A stretch of 64,000 nucleotides of DNA, taken from Methylibium rhizosphaerae. Its GTDB lineage: Bacteria; Pseudomonadota; Gammaproteobacteria; Burkholderiales; Burkholderiaceae_C. The notes under the pieces were generated by a model that was not told the origin of the DNA, did not search any database, and saw nothing but the letters and a program-made list of their open reading frames with translations. Numbering within the stretch: position 1 is the first letter of the stretch; the number at the start of each line of letters is the position of its first letter. The stretch is from positions 186,001 through 250,000 of the forward strand of contig NZ_SWAR01000004.1 of NCBI RefSeq assembly GCF_006386545.1, written 5' to 3'. Shown piece after piece: positions 54,938 to 63,266 of this stretch. The position numbers and the translations under genes were made by a program.

Positions 54938-55138
54938 CTACTCATCGAGGAAGCCGCCGCGAAAGAAGCACCAGGCCGTCCCGTCGTGCAGATAGAAATG
55001 GCCGTCCGCGCAGAAGTCCTTGCCGGGAAAGAACTCCCGGTAGGCCTTGGGGACGAGCCTGGCGAGCTGTTCGTCCGAGAGTTCGTCGAACTGCTCCGGC
55101 GTGATCGGCCGCCCTACGCGAAGTCTGATCGGGTCCAT
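54938..55138 (-). CDS. Small acidic protein of unknown function
   Basis: A 66-residue frame, MDPIRLRVGRPITPEQFDEL, ending FLDE. It overlaps the 3' end of the MocR gene by 25 bases on the same strand and is 8 bases from the RtcB stop. Balanced composition and operon-like position suggest it is real, but I recognise no family. Confidence 0.5.
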   Translation of the reverse strand: MDPIRLRVGRPITPEQFDELSDEQLARLVPKAYREFFPGKDFCADGHFYLHDGTAWCFFRGGFLDE

Positions 55139-56637
55139 GGCCTGGACTCTAAGGCCTGCGCCAGGCGCCGCACGCCCTCGACGATGGCCTGGGGCTCCAG
55201 CAGCGCATAGCCCATGACCAGCGCGGCCGGCCGGGCCGACCGCGCCGCCCGCGCGCGCGGGTGGAACAGCGGGCCGAGGGGATACACGCGCACGCCGGCC
55301 CTTCGTGCCGCTTCGACCAGCGCGTCCTCGGCCGCGGACGGCACCCCCGGAAATCGCGCAACGAGGTGCAGCCCGCTGGCGGCGCCTTGCACCTCCACCT
55401 GCCTGCCGAGCCGCGCCTCGAGCGCACTGACCAGGGCCTGCTGGCGCGCATGCTGCAGACGACGGATCCGGCGCACGTGGCGGTCGTAGCTGCCGTCTTC
55501 CAGCAACAGCGCCAGCGCGCGCTGGACGCCCGTCGCGGCATGCCGGTCGGCCAGCCGCTTGGCTGCGGCGAAGGTGTCCACCAGGCGCTCCGGCACCACC
55601 ACGTAGCCCAGGCGCAGCTGCGGCGACAGCGTCTTGGAGAAGGTACCGACGTGGATGACGCAGCCGTGGGTGTCGAGCGACAGCAGCGTGGGCTCGGGGC
55701 GCACTGCATAGCGGTACTCGCCGTCGTAGTCGTCCTCGATGACCCAGGCCCGCTGCTCGGCCGCCCAGGCGAGCAGTGCACGCCGCCGCGCGATCGGGAG
55801 AAAGGCGCCCAGCGGGAACTGGTGGGTCGGCGTGACGTAGACCATCTGCGCCCGGTCCACGTCGGCCAGCCGGTCGGTCTGCAACCCGTGCTCATCCACG
55901 CCGACGCACCGCAGCTCGGCGCCGTGGGCCTCGAAGACATGGTGTGCCATGCGGTAGCCCGGGTTCTCGACCACCACCGGGTCGCCCGGGTCGAGCAGGA
56001 GCCGTGCACACAGGTCGAGCGCCTGCTGCGAGCCGTTCACGATCATCAATTGCTCGACCGTGCACGAGAGCCCGCGCGTCTGGCTCAAGTGCCGCTGCAG
56101 CGCCCGGCGCAGCTCGAGGTTGCCGCGCGGGTCTTCATAGGCCAGGCGGGGTGCGCGCTGCCGCTCGACGGCGCGAAGCGCCTTGAGCCAGGCCCGGGTG
56201 GGAAAGTCGCGCCCGGCCAGCGGGCCGTAGACGAAGTCGATCTCGTTGCCGGCGGACGGCCGTGCGTCCTGAAGGGCCAGGCCGTCGATGCGGGCCGCGA
56301 AGTCGGAAACGCGACCGGCGAACCGCCCCCGGGACGCGGGCGCCGGGCCGCCGCGCCGCCGGCTGCCGCGCGCCCTGTCTTCAGGCAGTGCCGCACCGGC
56401 GGCCACGCGGCTCACCGCGCCGGCACGCGACTCGATGAAGCCGTCGGCCGCGAGCTGCTCGTAGACCAGCGACACGGTGGCCCGCGAAAGCCCCCGCTCC
56501 AATGCCAGCGAGCGGGTGGACGGCAGCGGCGCGCCGGCGGCATAGGTGCCGTCGGCGATGCGCGCGCGGATCTCGTCGTACAGGGCGCGGCCGAGGTGGC
56601 GGCGCACGGGCTCGCTGCTGCGGGGCATGGCGGTCAA
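55114..56637 (-). CDS. MocR-type (GntR plus aminotransferase-like) transcriptional regulator
   Basis: This 507-residue protein has an N-terminal GntR winged helix (about 12-78, LPSTRSLALERGLSRATVSLVYEQL) and a C-terminal class I aminotransferase-like domain. The PLP-binding lysine K335 is intact in GTFSKTLSPQLRLGY. MocR proteins sense PLP or amine ligands. The gene diverges from the flavin-binding protein, the usual partner arrangement, across a spacer with direct repeats. Confidence 0.95.
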   Translation of the reverse strand: MTAMPRSSEPVRRHLGRALYDEIRARIADGTYAAGAPLPSTRSLALERGLSRATVSLVYEQLAADGFIESRAGAVSRVAAGAALPEDRARGSRRRGGPAPASRGRFAGRVSDFAARIDGLALQDARPSAGNEIDFVYGPLAGRDFPTRAWLKALRAVERQRAPRLAYEDPRGNLELRRALQRHLSQTRGLSCTVEQLMIVNGSQQALDLCARLLLDPGDPVVVENPGYRMAHHVFEAHGAELRCVGVDEHGLQTDRLADVDRAQMVYVTPTHQFPLGAFLPIARRRALLAWAAEQRAWVIEDDYDGEYRYAVRPEPTLLSLDTHGCVIHVGTFSKTLSPQLRLGYVVVPERLVDTFAAAKRLADRHAATGVQRALALLLEDGSYDRHVRRIRRLQHARQQALVSALEARLGRQVEVQGAASGLHLVARFPGVPSAAEDALVEAARRAGVRVYPLGPLFHPRARAARSARPAALVMGYALLEPQAIVEGVRRLAQALESRPWTRSDFA

Positions 56638-56640
56638 CTC

Positions 56641-56670
56641 AACTGGTCTGGCGAAATGGTTCGGAACTGG
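56641..56670. promoter_or_regulatory. Direct repeat, candidate MocR operator
   Basis: AACTGG occurs at 56641-56646 and again at 56665-56670, 24 bases apart, in the 71-base divergent spacer. MocR/PdxR regulators commonly bind spaced direct repeats there. Confidence 0.35.
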
Positions 56671-56708
56671 CCATTTTCATCCGGCCGGATCGGCTGCACA
56701 GTGGCGCC

Positions 56709-57347
56709 ATGTACATCCCCCCGCAATTCGCCGAACCCCGCCCGCAGGAGCTGCACCGCATCATGCGAGACCACGCCCTGGGCATGCTGGTCACGCAGGC
56801 GGCGTCAGGCCTCGACGCGCACCACCTGCCCTTCCTGTTCGACCCCGCACAAGGCGAGTGCGGCGTGCTGCAGGCCCACGTGGCCCGGGCCAACCCGCTG
56901 TGGCGCGAAGCGGCCGAGGGCAGCCCGGTGCTGGTGGTGTTCAGGGGTGCGCAGGGCTACATCACGCCCAACTGGTACCCGGGCAAGCAGGAGACGCACC
57001 GGCGCGTCCCCACCTGGAACTACGAGGTGGTGCATGCCCACGGCACGCTGCACATCCGCGACGACGAGAGGTTCCTGCGCGGCGTGCTGGCGCGGCTCAC
57101 CCGCCAGCACGAGGCGAAAGAGCCGCGCCCCTGGAAGATGAGCGAGGCGCCGGCCGACTACATCGACGAACTGCTCACGCACCTCGTGGGCATCGAGGTC
57201 CGCCTCACCCGGCTGGAAGGCAAACGCAAGCTGAGCCAGCAGTACTCGCAGGCTGACCGGGAAGGAGTGATGCGCGGGCTGGAGGCGCGGGGGGACGCGG
57301 GGTTGGCGGAGGCGATGCGGGGTATGAAGGCGCGGGTTGCGAAGTAA
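56709..57347 (+). CDS. PaiB-like FMN-binding protein
   Basis: This 212-residue protein starts MYIPPQFAEPRPQELHRIM and has the FMN-binding split-barrel signature (LGMLVTQAASGLDAHHLPF and GAQGYITPNWYP). It belongs to the PaiB/FMN-binding negative regulator family. No DNA-binding domain is visible, so regulation may be indirect. It is divergent from the MocR regulator, a common pairing. Confidence 0.92.
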   Translation: MYIPPQFAEPRPQELHRIMRDHALGMLVTQAASGLDAHHLPFLFDPAQGECGVLQAHVARANPLWREAAEGSPVLVVFRGAQGYITPNWYPGKQETHRRVPTWNYEVVHAHGTLHIRDDERFLRGVLARLTRQHEAKEPRPWKMSEAPADYIDELLTHLVGIEVRLTRLEGKRKLSQQYSQADREGVMRGLEARGDAGLAEAMRGMKARVAK

Positions 57348-57514
57348 GGCGCCAGCGCCGCCCACTGAGAACGGCAGGACGGGCCCTTGAGGATCGACAT
57401 CGCCAGGCCCGTGTTCTCCCGCCTCCGATCCGCCCTTCCCGCTCATGGCCTGCAGGCTCGGCGTGCCATGCCCGTAAAGATCAAGCCCGATATCGACGAC
57501 TTCGGGCAGTTCCC

Positions 57515-58771
57515 TCAGGGCTTTGCCTTGGCCTTGTCGGCCGGGACGGGCGGTTCCAGCGAGGCCTTGAGGTGATTCATGTCGTTGACCATCGCCTTGA
57601 GCATGGCGACCGCTTCCTCAGTGGTTGGCTTCTTCGGCGGCGCCTCAGGCTTCTGGCGCGCCACCCGGTCCATACAGCGTTGCATGACGAACGTCGCCGC
57701 ATCAGCCGAACTGGAGGGATTGCGTGGGTCGCCGCTGCGCGGCACATTCGCGTCCGCCCGGCGCTTCTCCAGCTTGTCGTAGGAGATGTCGGCATTCGGA
57801 TTCAGCAGCTGCTTGACGAAGTCCATGCACGACTCATCCTTGAATGTGTCGTAGGCCTCGTCGACGATACCCAGCACAGCCTGCGCGACGTGCTGGGTCG
57901 CCGCAGCGTACGGCACGCCCCTCGATGAACCGAGCTCCCCGCGCCCGGTGGTGGAGGCCTGTGCCTTGCCGCGCTGCGTTATCACGGCCAGCCGCGCTTC
58001 CGATTCGTCCTTGCGAGCCTCCGACAGGCGCCGCTCCTTGTCGCGCACTGTGTTGGCCTTGTCCTCCAGATCGCCCTTCAGACGCGCCAGCTCCGCGGCG
58101 TCCTGCTTGTCTGCCTCCTTGCCCTTCTCGGCCGCAAGCGCCTCGTCTGCCCGGCGGTGTGCGGTCCGAGCCTCGTCCAGCTCCTGTTCGGCGGTCAGTC
58201 GCGCCGACTTCTTGCTTTCGAGTGCGGTCTGCGCCTTCTCGAGTTCGGCATCGTTCCTGTCTTCGCCACCCGCCGAGGTGGAGTTCAACAGCATCGCTTG
58301 TCCCGCGACGACCGGCTGCGTCACTTGCTCGATGGCCAGCAGCGCGAGCATGGTCGCCTGGTAACGCCGGTGCAGCGAGCGATAGTCCATGTCACTCAGC
58401 TTGCCGCTGGCCAGGCCCTCGCAAGCGCGGTACATCGCGTCGCGCAACAGCTGGATGCTCTGCGTGCGGAGCCCTACGAAAGCGCCCGACTCCGACAGTC
58501 CGAAGGCTGCGTTGGCGGCCGCCTGCCGCTCGGCTGTGCTGACCTGGCCGGCCAGGCCGCCGCTGACGCCGATAACGGTGAGCGCGTCAGGACTCGGCTC
58601 GGCGCAGGTCACATTGCTTTCGCTGGTGAACACCACACGTGTCTTCATGTCGAGTGCCACGGCCCGGCTGGTGATTCCTATCGGGCTGTTGTACGTGGTG
58701 AGTTGCGCGCAGCCTGTCGCCGTGAGCGCGAGGCAAAGCATGCAAGTCATTGGTCCGGTCGCGCGCAACAT
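57515..58771 (-). CDS. Coiled-coil lipoprotein of unknown function
   Basis: This 418-residue protein has a lipoprotein signal (LALTATGCAQ) and a central Lys/Glu/Ala-rich coiled coil (about 185-270, e.g. LTAEQELDEARTAHRR). ATG 58771 has AAGGAGG nine bases upstream. It probably lies in the cell envelope. No enzymatic motif is visible. Confidence 0.8.
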   Translation of the reverse strand: MLRATGPMTCMLCLALTATGCAQLTTYNSPIGITSRAVALDMKTRVVFTSESNVTCAEPSPDALTVIGVSGGLAGQVSTAERQAAANAAFGLSESGAFVGLRTQSIQLLRDAMYRACEGLASGKLSDMDYRSLHRRYQATMLALLAIEQVTQPVVAGQAMLLNSTSAGGEDRNDAELEKAQTALESKKSARLTAEQELDEARTAHRRADEALAAEKGKEADKQDAAELARLKGDLEDKANTVRDKERRLSEARKDESEARLAVITQRGKAQASTTGRGELGSSRGVPYAAATQHVAQAVLGIVDEAYDTFKDESCMDFVKQLLNPNADISYDKLEKRRADANVPRSGDPRNPSSSADAATFVMQRCMDRVARQKPEAPPKKPTTEEAVAMLKAMVNDMNHLKASLEPPVPADKAKAKP

Positions 58772-58801
58772 GGCGAAGCCCTCCTTCACTGCCAATGTAG
58801 T

Positions 58802-58886
58802 GGCACCTCGGCGGCCGGGACATCCACAAAGTTGGCGACGATGAATCCTGGGCACAGTCTTGCGCGTCGGGCACCTCGGCGGCCGG
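58802..58886. repeat. 17-bp direct repeat in an intergenic region
   Basis: GGCACCTCGGCGGCCGG occurs at 58802-58818 and 58870-58886, identical and 68 bases apart. The 293-base region between the lipoprotein and the next gene holds nothing else I can name. Confidence 0.6.
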
Positions 58887-59064
58887 AAGACTTCGTGCGG
58901 TCTTGTGTTCTACATGACCGTCTTGACGGCTTGCCCGGCCCGACCGTGGAAGCCCTGCACCGTGCGGCAGTCCGCGCGCAAGACCGGCCCTTGGGCGCCT
59001 TGTCTACCTCGTGGCGCTCGCTACCATGTTCAGATCGAGGCCGGCGGGATGACGGGAGAGCCGA

Positions 59065-59604
59065 ATGATCGAGAGTCTTGTCCAGGTAGCTGAGAAGCTC
59101 GTTGAACTGGGCCGCCGTCGTGAACAGAAGCGCGAGCAGCGCTTCAACGCGGTGGTGAAGCCGATGTTCGAAGCGCTCCATGATGTTCACAAGGATTATC
59201 TCGACCTTCTTCAAGAGGCAAAGGAAGCCGTCACCTCGGACGCAGCTCTTTCTGAGGTGCTGAAAACCCTGAAGAAGCGCAGGCTCGCTGAACAAGGCTT
59301 GCGTCACGACTTGCTGCGGCAAGCACATGAGCTTCTCGCGGTTGACGCCCTTGCAGACTGCCACGACTTCTTGAGGCAGGTGTCGAAGTACATAGGCGGC
59401 ACGGGCTTCGTTATCGAGCGGACACGCTCGGATGGTCTGTTCAGGACGATTGCCGAAGCCGTACTGGCGGCGCAGAGCGGCGGCGAGCAGCCGAGCAGGC
59501 AGCGGCTGCTGCGCGTGGTGGAGTATGCGTTCGACGAACTGAGAAGTGACTGGAAGAACGTTTCCACGAGCTACGCGAAAGCACTTGCAGCCACTCTGAG
59601 CTAG
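59065..59604 (+). CDS. Helical protein of unknown function
   Basis: This 179-residue protein is almost fully alpha-helical, charged and cytosolic, starting MIESLVQVAEKLVELGRRRE. GGAGAG lies before the ATG. No known domain is recognised. It stands alone between a lipoprotein gene and a broken gene, a layout typical of strain-specific DNA. Confidence 0.65.
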   Translation: MIESLVQVAEKLVELGRRREQKREQRFNAVVKPMFEALHDVHKDYLDLLQEAKEAVTSDAALSEVLKTLKKRRLAEQGLRHDLLRQAHELLAVDALADCHDFLRQVSKYIGGTGFVIERTRSDGLFRTIAEAVLAAQSGGEQPSRQRLLRVVEYAFDELRSDWKNVSTSYAKALAATLS

Positions 59605-59909
59605 CCGTTGATCGACGCACGCGCGTGCGGCTTGTAGCCGTAGCGCGGGCACTGCGACGACAGCGCCTTCATCCCCGGGACGTAGTCCGGCAGCCACAGG
59701 TTTGTCCTGGGCAGGTCATCGGCGCGAGCCCCGCGTTTTCAACCCGTTGCAACAACCGGGTTACCGCAATCCCTTGGTCATGCCTTGTTCATGGTTCGAC
59801 GACCAGTCCCCAGTAGCCTTCGCGCTTGCAATGCGTCGCAGTGACGGCGAGGTTCGCGAAACCGCATGCAGTTCGCTCAACCGACCCCGATTCAGAGAAC
59901 GAGGAGCTC
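59605..59909. other. Spacer with a gene-tail remnant and a hairpin
   Basis: The minus strand is open from 59738 to a TAG at 59601-59603 and reads like the C-terminus of a lost protein (LWLPDYVPGMKALSSQCPRY). A hairpin AACCCG/CGGGTT lies at 59741-59762 and could terminate transcription of the preceding gene. I see no complete gene. Confidence 0.35.
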
Positions 59910-60612
59910 ATGTTCCAAACGAATCAATCCCGGCGCCGTTGCAGAAACGCCCTGGTGCGGCACCTTGCCGTGTTCGCCGCCAGCGTTGGCGTCGCAGGCG
60001 TGGCGAGTGCCGCCAACTGTGCCGACGCACCGGTCAGCGGCAAGAAGTACTACCTCGTCAACGAAGGCAGCGGCCTGCCGTTGGAAGTGTCCGCCCGGTC
60101 CGACAAGGACGGTGCCGGCGTCGCCCAGTGGAGTGCCGCCAGCGGTCCCTACAGCTTCGTCGTGGAACCACACCGAAAGCGGCAACGCCGAGGAGATCGG
60201 CAACTACATGCTGGACCTCGGCGCAGGCACCGGCGACTTCGTGAGCACCGATCCGTCGGACCGCGATGCAGGCTGGTACAGGGCCGCCAAGGGCATGGAC
60301 ACCTTCTGGAACGACCCGCGCTTTGCCACCTACTTGGCATGGAGCAAGAAGCTGGCTGAAACCGTCGGCAGGCCTACCGTCATGTGGCAAATTCCGGTTG
60401 GCAACTGGCAGCAGAACAACACCGACCAGCACTGGCAGGACAACAAGGTGGACTACGTCTTCGGCAACCTGGACAAGGTGGCTGATGCGCATGTGGTCGG
60501 CGTATTCTTCGGCTCCGGTGACACGCCTCAGACGACGCCGGAAACCGACGGTGGCTATCTCTTCGGCCGCACGCAGGGCTACGACAAGAGCGGTGGCGCC
60601 AAGCTGCGCTGA
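59910..60612 (+). pseudogene. Broken secreted lectin-domain protein
   Basis: The first frame starts at ATG 59910 (GAGGAG upstream) with a signal peptide and a ricin-type lectin beginning (GKKYYLVNEGSGLPLEVS). Near 60150-60170 coding continues in another frame (NYMLDLGAGTGDFVS... to GYDKSGGAKLR). The lectin repeat is incomplete, so an internal deletion that joined two distant parts out of frame is more likely than a single-base error. The second part is hydrolase-like (WQIPVGNWQQNN). Confidence 0.7.
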
Positions 60613-60771
60613 CGATCCCGGCCCGCCAGCCTGACCAGGCAACGCGGGTCGCTTTGGACAGGTCTCCTGTCGGAACATGCCTTCTCTTAACGCTTCGATC
60701 GTCGCTGTGGAATAAAGTCCGCCGGGCTCAGCCAATGGAAATGCCACTCACCAGCTCACCGGAAGCTTCGA

Positions 60772-62268
60772 ATGACTTGCGTCCTCGCCTGTGACCTCGG
60801 CGGGACGAGCTTTCGCGCCACGCTCGTCGATGCCCGAGGCAGGATCCGCGCGGAAAGCGTCGTCCCGAGCCCGGCCACCTTCGTCCGCTCCGGCTGGTCG
60901 GAAGTGGATCCGCATGCGTGGTGGCAGACGCTGGTCGAAGCCAGCGCCAGTCTGGCCGCGGCCGCGCCGGCACTGTTCGACGCCGTTCAGGCGGTGGCCA
61001 TCTGCGGCGTCACACGCAGCCAGGTCTTCCTTGGAGGCGACGGCGAGCCATTGCGAGGCGCCATCATGTGGAACGACTCCCGGTCGGCGCGATCCGCCGC
61101 CCGCCTGGCTGCCGAACTTCCGAAGGAGCACCCCGAATCGGCGAACGTCAGCGCCTTTCATCCCCTTGCACGCCTGGCCTGGCTGCGTGACGAGGAGGAG
61201 ACGACGTTTCGCAAGCTCGCCGCCGTGCTGGAGCCGAAGGACTACCTGAACTTCCGCCTCACGGGCCGACAGGCCGGCGACGCCATTTCCATGGCGCGCC
61301 TGCTCGCCTGTGCAACGCCGACGCACGGCACGGACCTCATGAGCAGGGTCGGCTCATCGGCAGGCGTCCTGCCGCCGGTTCTCGACCCGTGCGACGCGGT
61401 CGGCACCATCGTTGCCGGCCATGCGGCGCCCCTCGACCGGCTCAGCGGCATTCCTGTCTTCTGCTGTTCCATCGACACCTGGGCCGCGGCGGCCGGCCTC
61501 GGTGCGCTGAAGCCGGGCGTCGCGTTCAACATCTCGGGGACGACCGAGGTCCTGGGCGTGATGAGCAGGCACCATGCCCTCGCAGACGGCCTGCTCTCGG
61601 TCGATTGGGGCGGCCTGTTCCAGCTCGGCGGGCCGAGCCAGAACGGCGCCGACACCGTCCGCTGGCTGCTCTCGCTGCTCGGACGCGACGCAACAAGCGA
61701 CGACGCTTCGACTGGCCTTGCCGTGGAGGCCCTGCTCGCGCGCCCGCGCCATCCCCAGGCACTGCTGTTCCTGCCCTATCTGCAGGGCGAGCGAACGCCC
61801 TACTGGGATGCGGATCTGCGCGGCGCATTCATCGGTCTGGGTCGCCAGCATCAAGCCACCGACCTGGCCTACGCAGTGCTCGAGGGTGTTGCCTACCTGA
61901 ACCGCGTCGTGCTGGAGCGCGCCGAGGCGGCACTCGGTCAGGCCGTCACCGAGATCCGCTTCGGCGGTGGCGCGGCATCCAACACGGCCTGGCGCCAGAT
62001 CAAGGCCGACGTCTGCGAGCGGCCTGTCGTCGTGGGTGCCTGTTCGCAACCCGGAGCCCTGGGAGCGGCACTCGTGGCGTGGACGGGGCTTGGCCGGTTC
62101 GATTCGCTGGAGCAGGCGCAAGACGAACTCGTCGAGGTGGCCGCCCGCCATGAGCCTGATCCGGCCCGGGCCGCAAGATACCGGCGCTTGTTCGATCTCT
62201 ATCGCCGCAGCGAGGCAAGCCTGGCCGAAATTTCGCACGGCCTCGTTGCGCTCCCGGCCGAGGACTGA
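60772..62268 (+). CDS. FGGY-family carbohydrate kinase (xylulokinase-like)
   Basis: This 498-residue kinase phosphorylates a sugar or polyol with ATP. It shows the N-terminal phosphate loop CDLGGTSFRA, the FGGY N-domain MWNDSR, ISGTTEVLG, LPYLQGERTPYWD and the C-terminal GGGAASNTAWRQIKADV. The substrate cannot be read. It is followed after 11 bases by an ABC permease, so the imported sugar is likely its substrate. Confidence 0.93.
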   Translation: MTCVLACDLGGTSFRATLVDARGRIRAESVVPSPATFVRSGWSEVDPHAWWQTLVEASASLAAAAPALFDAVQAVAICGVTRSQVFLGGDGEPLRGAIMWNDSRSARSAARLAAELPKEHPESANVSAFHPLARLAWLRDEEETTFRKLAAVLEPKDYLNFRLTGRQAGDAISMARLLACATPTHGTDLMSRVGSSAGVLPPVLDPCDAVGTIVAGHAAPLDRLSGIPVFCCSIDTWAAAAGLGALKPGVAFNISGTTEVLGVMSRHHALADGLLSVDWGGLFQLGGPSQNGADTVRWLLSLLGRDATSDDASTGLAVEALLARPRHPQALLFLPYLQGERTPYWDADLRGAFIGLGRQHQATDLAYAVLEGVAYLNRVVLERAEAALGQAVTEIRFGGGAASNTAWRQIKADVCERPVVVGACSQPGALGAALVAWTGLGRFDSLEQAQDELVEVAARHEPDPARAARYRRLFDLYRRSEASLAEISHGLVALPAED

Positions 62269-62279
62269 GCGATCGCGAG

Positions 62280-63236
62280 ATGCCACTGATGCCACTCCGT
62301 ACGATCGTCGGCCGCTTCGGGACCGCCATCGCCGGCCTGGGCCTCATCCTGTTCTTCGCTGCGTTGGCGCCGAACTTCGCTTCGGCGGCCAACCTCGTGA
62401 ACGTGCTCAACGACACGGCCTTCCTCGCCATCCTCGCGATCGGCTTCACGCTTTCGTTCACGGTGGCCGAGATCGACCTGTCCATTGCGGAGGTGGCGAG
62501 CCTGGCGGCGGTCATCTGCGGCTGGCTGATTCAGCTTGGCCAGCCGGCTCTCGTCGCGGCAGGTTCGGCGCTGGCGACCGGCTGCCTCCTCGGCCTGGTC
62601 AACGGCTGGGGCGTCACGGTACTGCGCGTCCCCTCATTGATCATGACCCTCGGCATGGCGGCCATCGCCAAGGGCCTGGCCTACAAGGTCACACAGGGCG
62701 TTGCATTCGTGGGCAGCTGGCCCACCAGCTTCACCGGGCTGGCGCGGGGCGCGGTGTTCGGCGTGCCCAATCTGCTGATCTGGCTGGCCGCTGTCACGCT
62801 GTTTGCCTACGTGCTCGTCAACTGGACTCGCATCGGGGCCCACATGTCGGCCACCGGCGAGGCGGACGAAGCGGCTCGCCGGTCGGGGATCGCGACCGCG
62901 CGAATGAAGCTCGCCGGCATGGCCCTGTCGGGGTTGCTTGCCAGCGTGATGGCAGTGCTCCTGGCCGCGAACCTGTCTTCAGCCGCTCCCAGCATGGCGG
63001 GAGACTATCTGCTGTATGCGATCGCTTCCGCGCTTCTGGGCATGACGATGTTCGAACCAGGAAAGCCGAACATCGCAGGCACCGCCTTTGCGGCCTTCGT
63101 GCTCAAGGCGCTGGGCAACGGCCTGGTGCTGTTCGGCGCGCCCTACTACATGCAGGACATCGTGCTCGGCGCTGTCATCGTCGGCTCAGTCGCATGGTCC
63201 GCCGGAATCATGAAGAAGGCGGCATTCAAGGTCTGA
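62280..63236 (+). CDS. Ribose-type ABC sugar permease
   Basis: This 318-residue protein has about nine membrane helices and RbsC/XylH-like signatures (AILAIGFTLSFTVAEIDLSIAEV, ATGEADEAARRSGI). It imports a monosaccharide or polyol with a binding protein encoded next. An ATPase gene is not in view and may lie right of the window. Confidence 0.92.
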   Translation: MPLMPLRTIVGRFGTAIAGLGLILFFAALAPNFASAANLVNVLNDTAFLAILAIGFTLSFTVAEIDLSIAEVASLAAVICGWLIQLGQPALVAAGSALATGCLLGLVNGWGVTVLRVPSLIMTLGMAAIAKGLAYKVTQGVAFVGSWPTSFTGLARGAVFGVPNLLIWLAAVTLFAYVLVNWTRIGAHMSATGEADEAARRSGIATARMKLAGMALSGLLASVMAVLLAANLSSAAPSMAGDYLLYAIASALLGMTMFEPGKPNIAGTAFAAFVLKALGNGLVLFGAPYYMQDIVLGAVIVGSVAWSAGIMKKAAFKV

Positions 63237-63266
63237 ACAACTCATCACACCAACGGAGGACATTTC

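Noticed and set aside
59910-60612. Simple one-base sequencing error in the lectin gene
   Set aside because: Joining the two frames still leaves an incomplete lectin repeat, so a deletion fits better.
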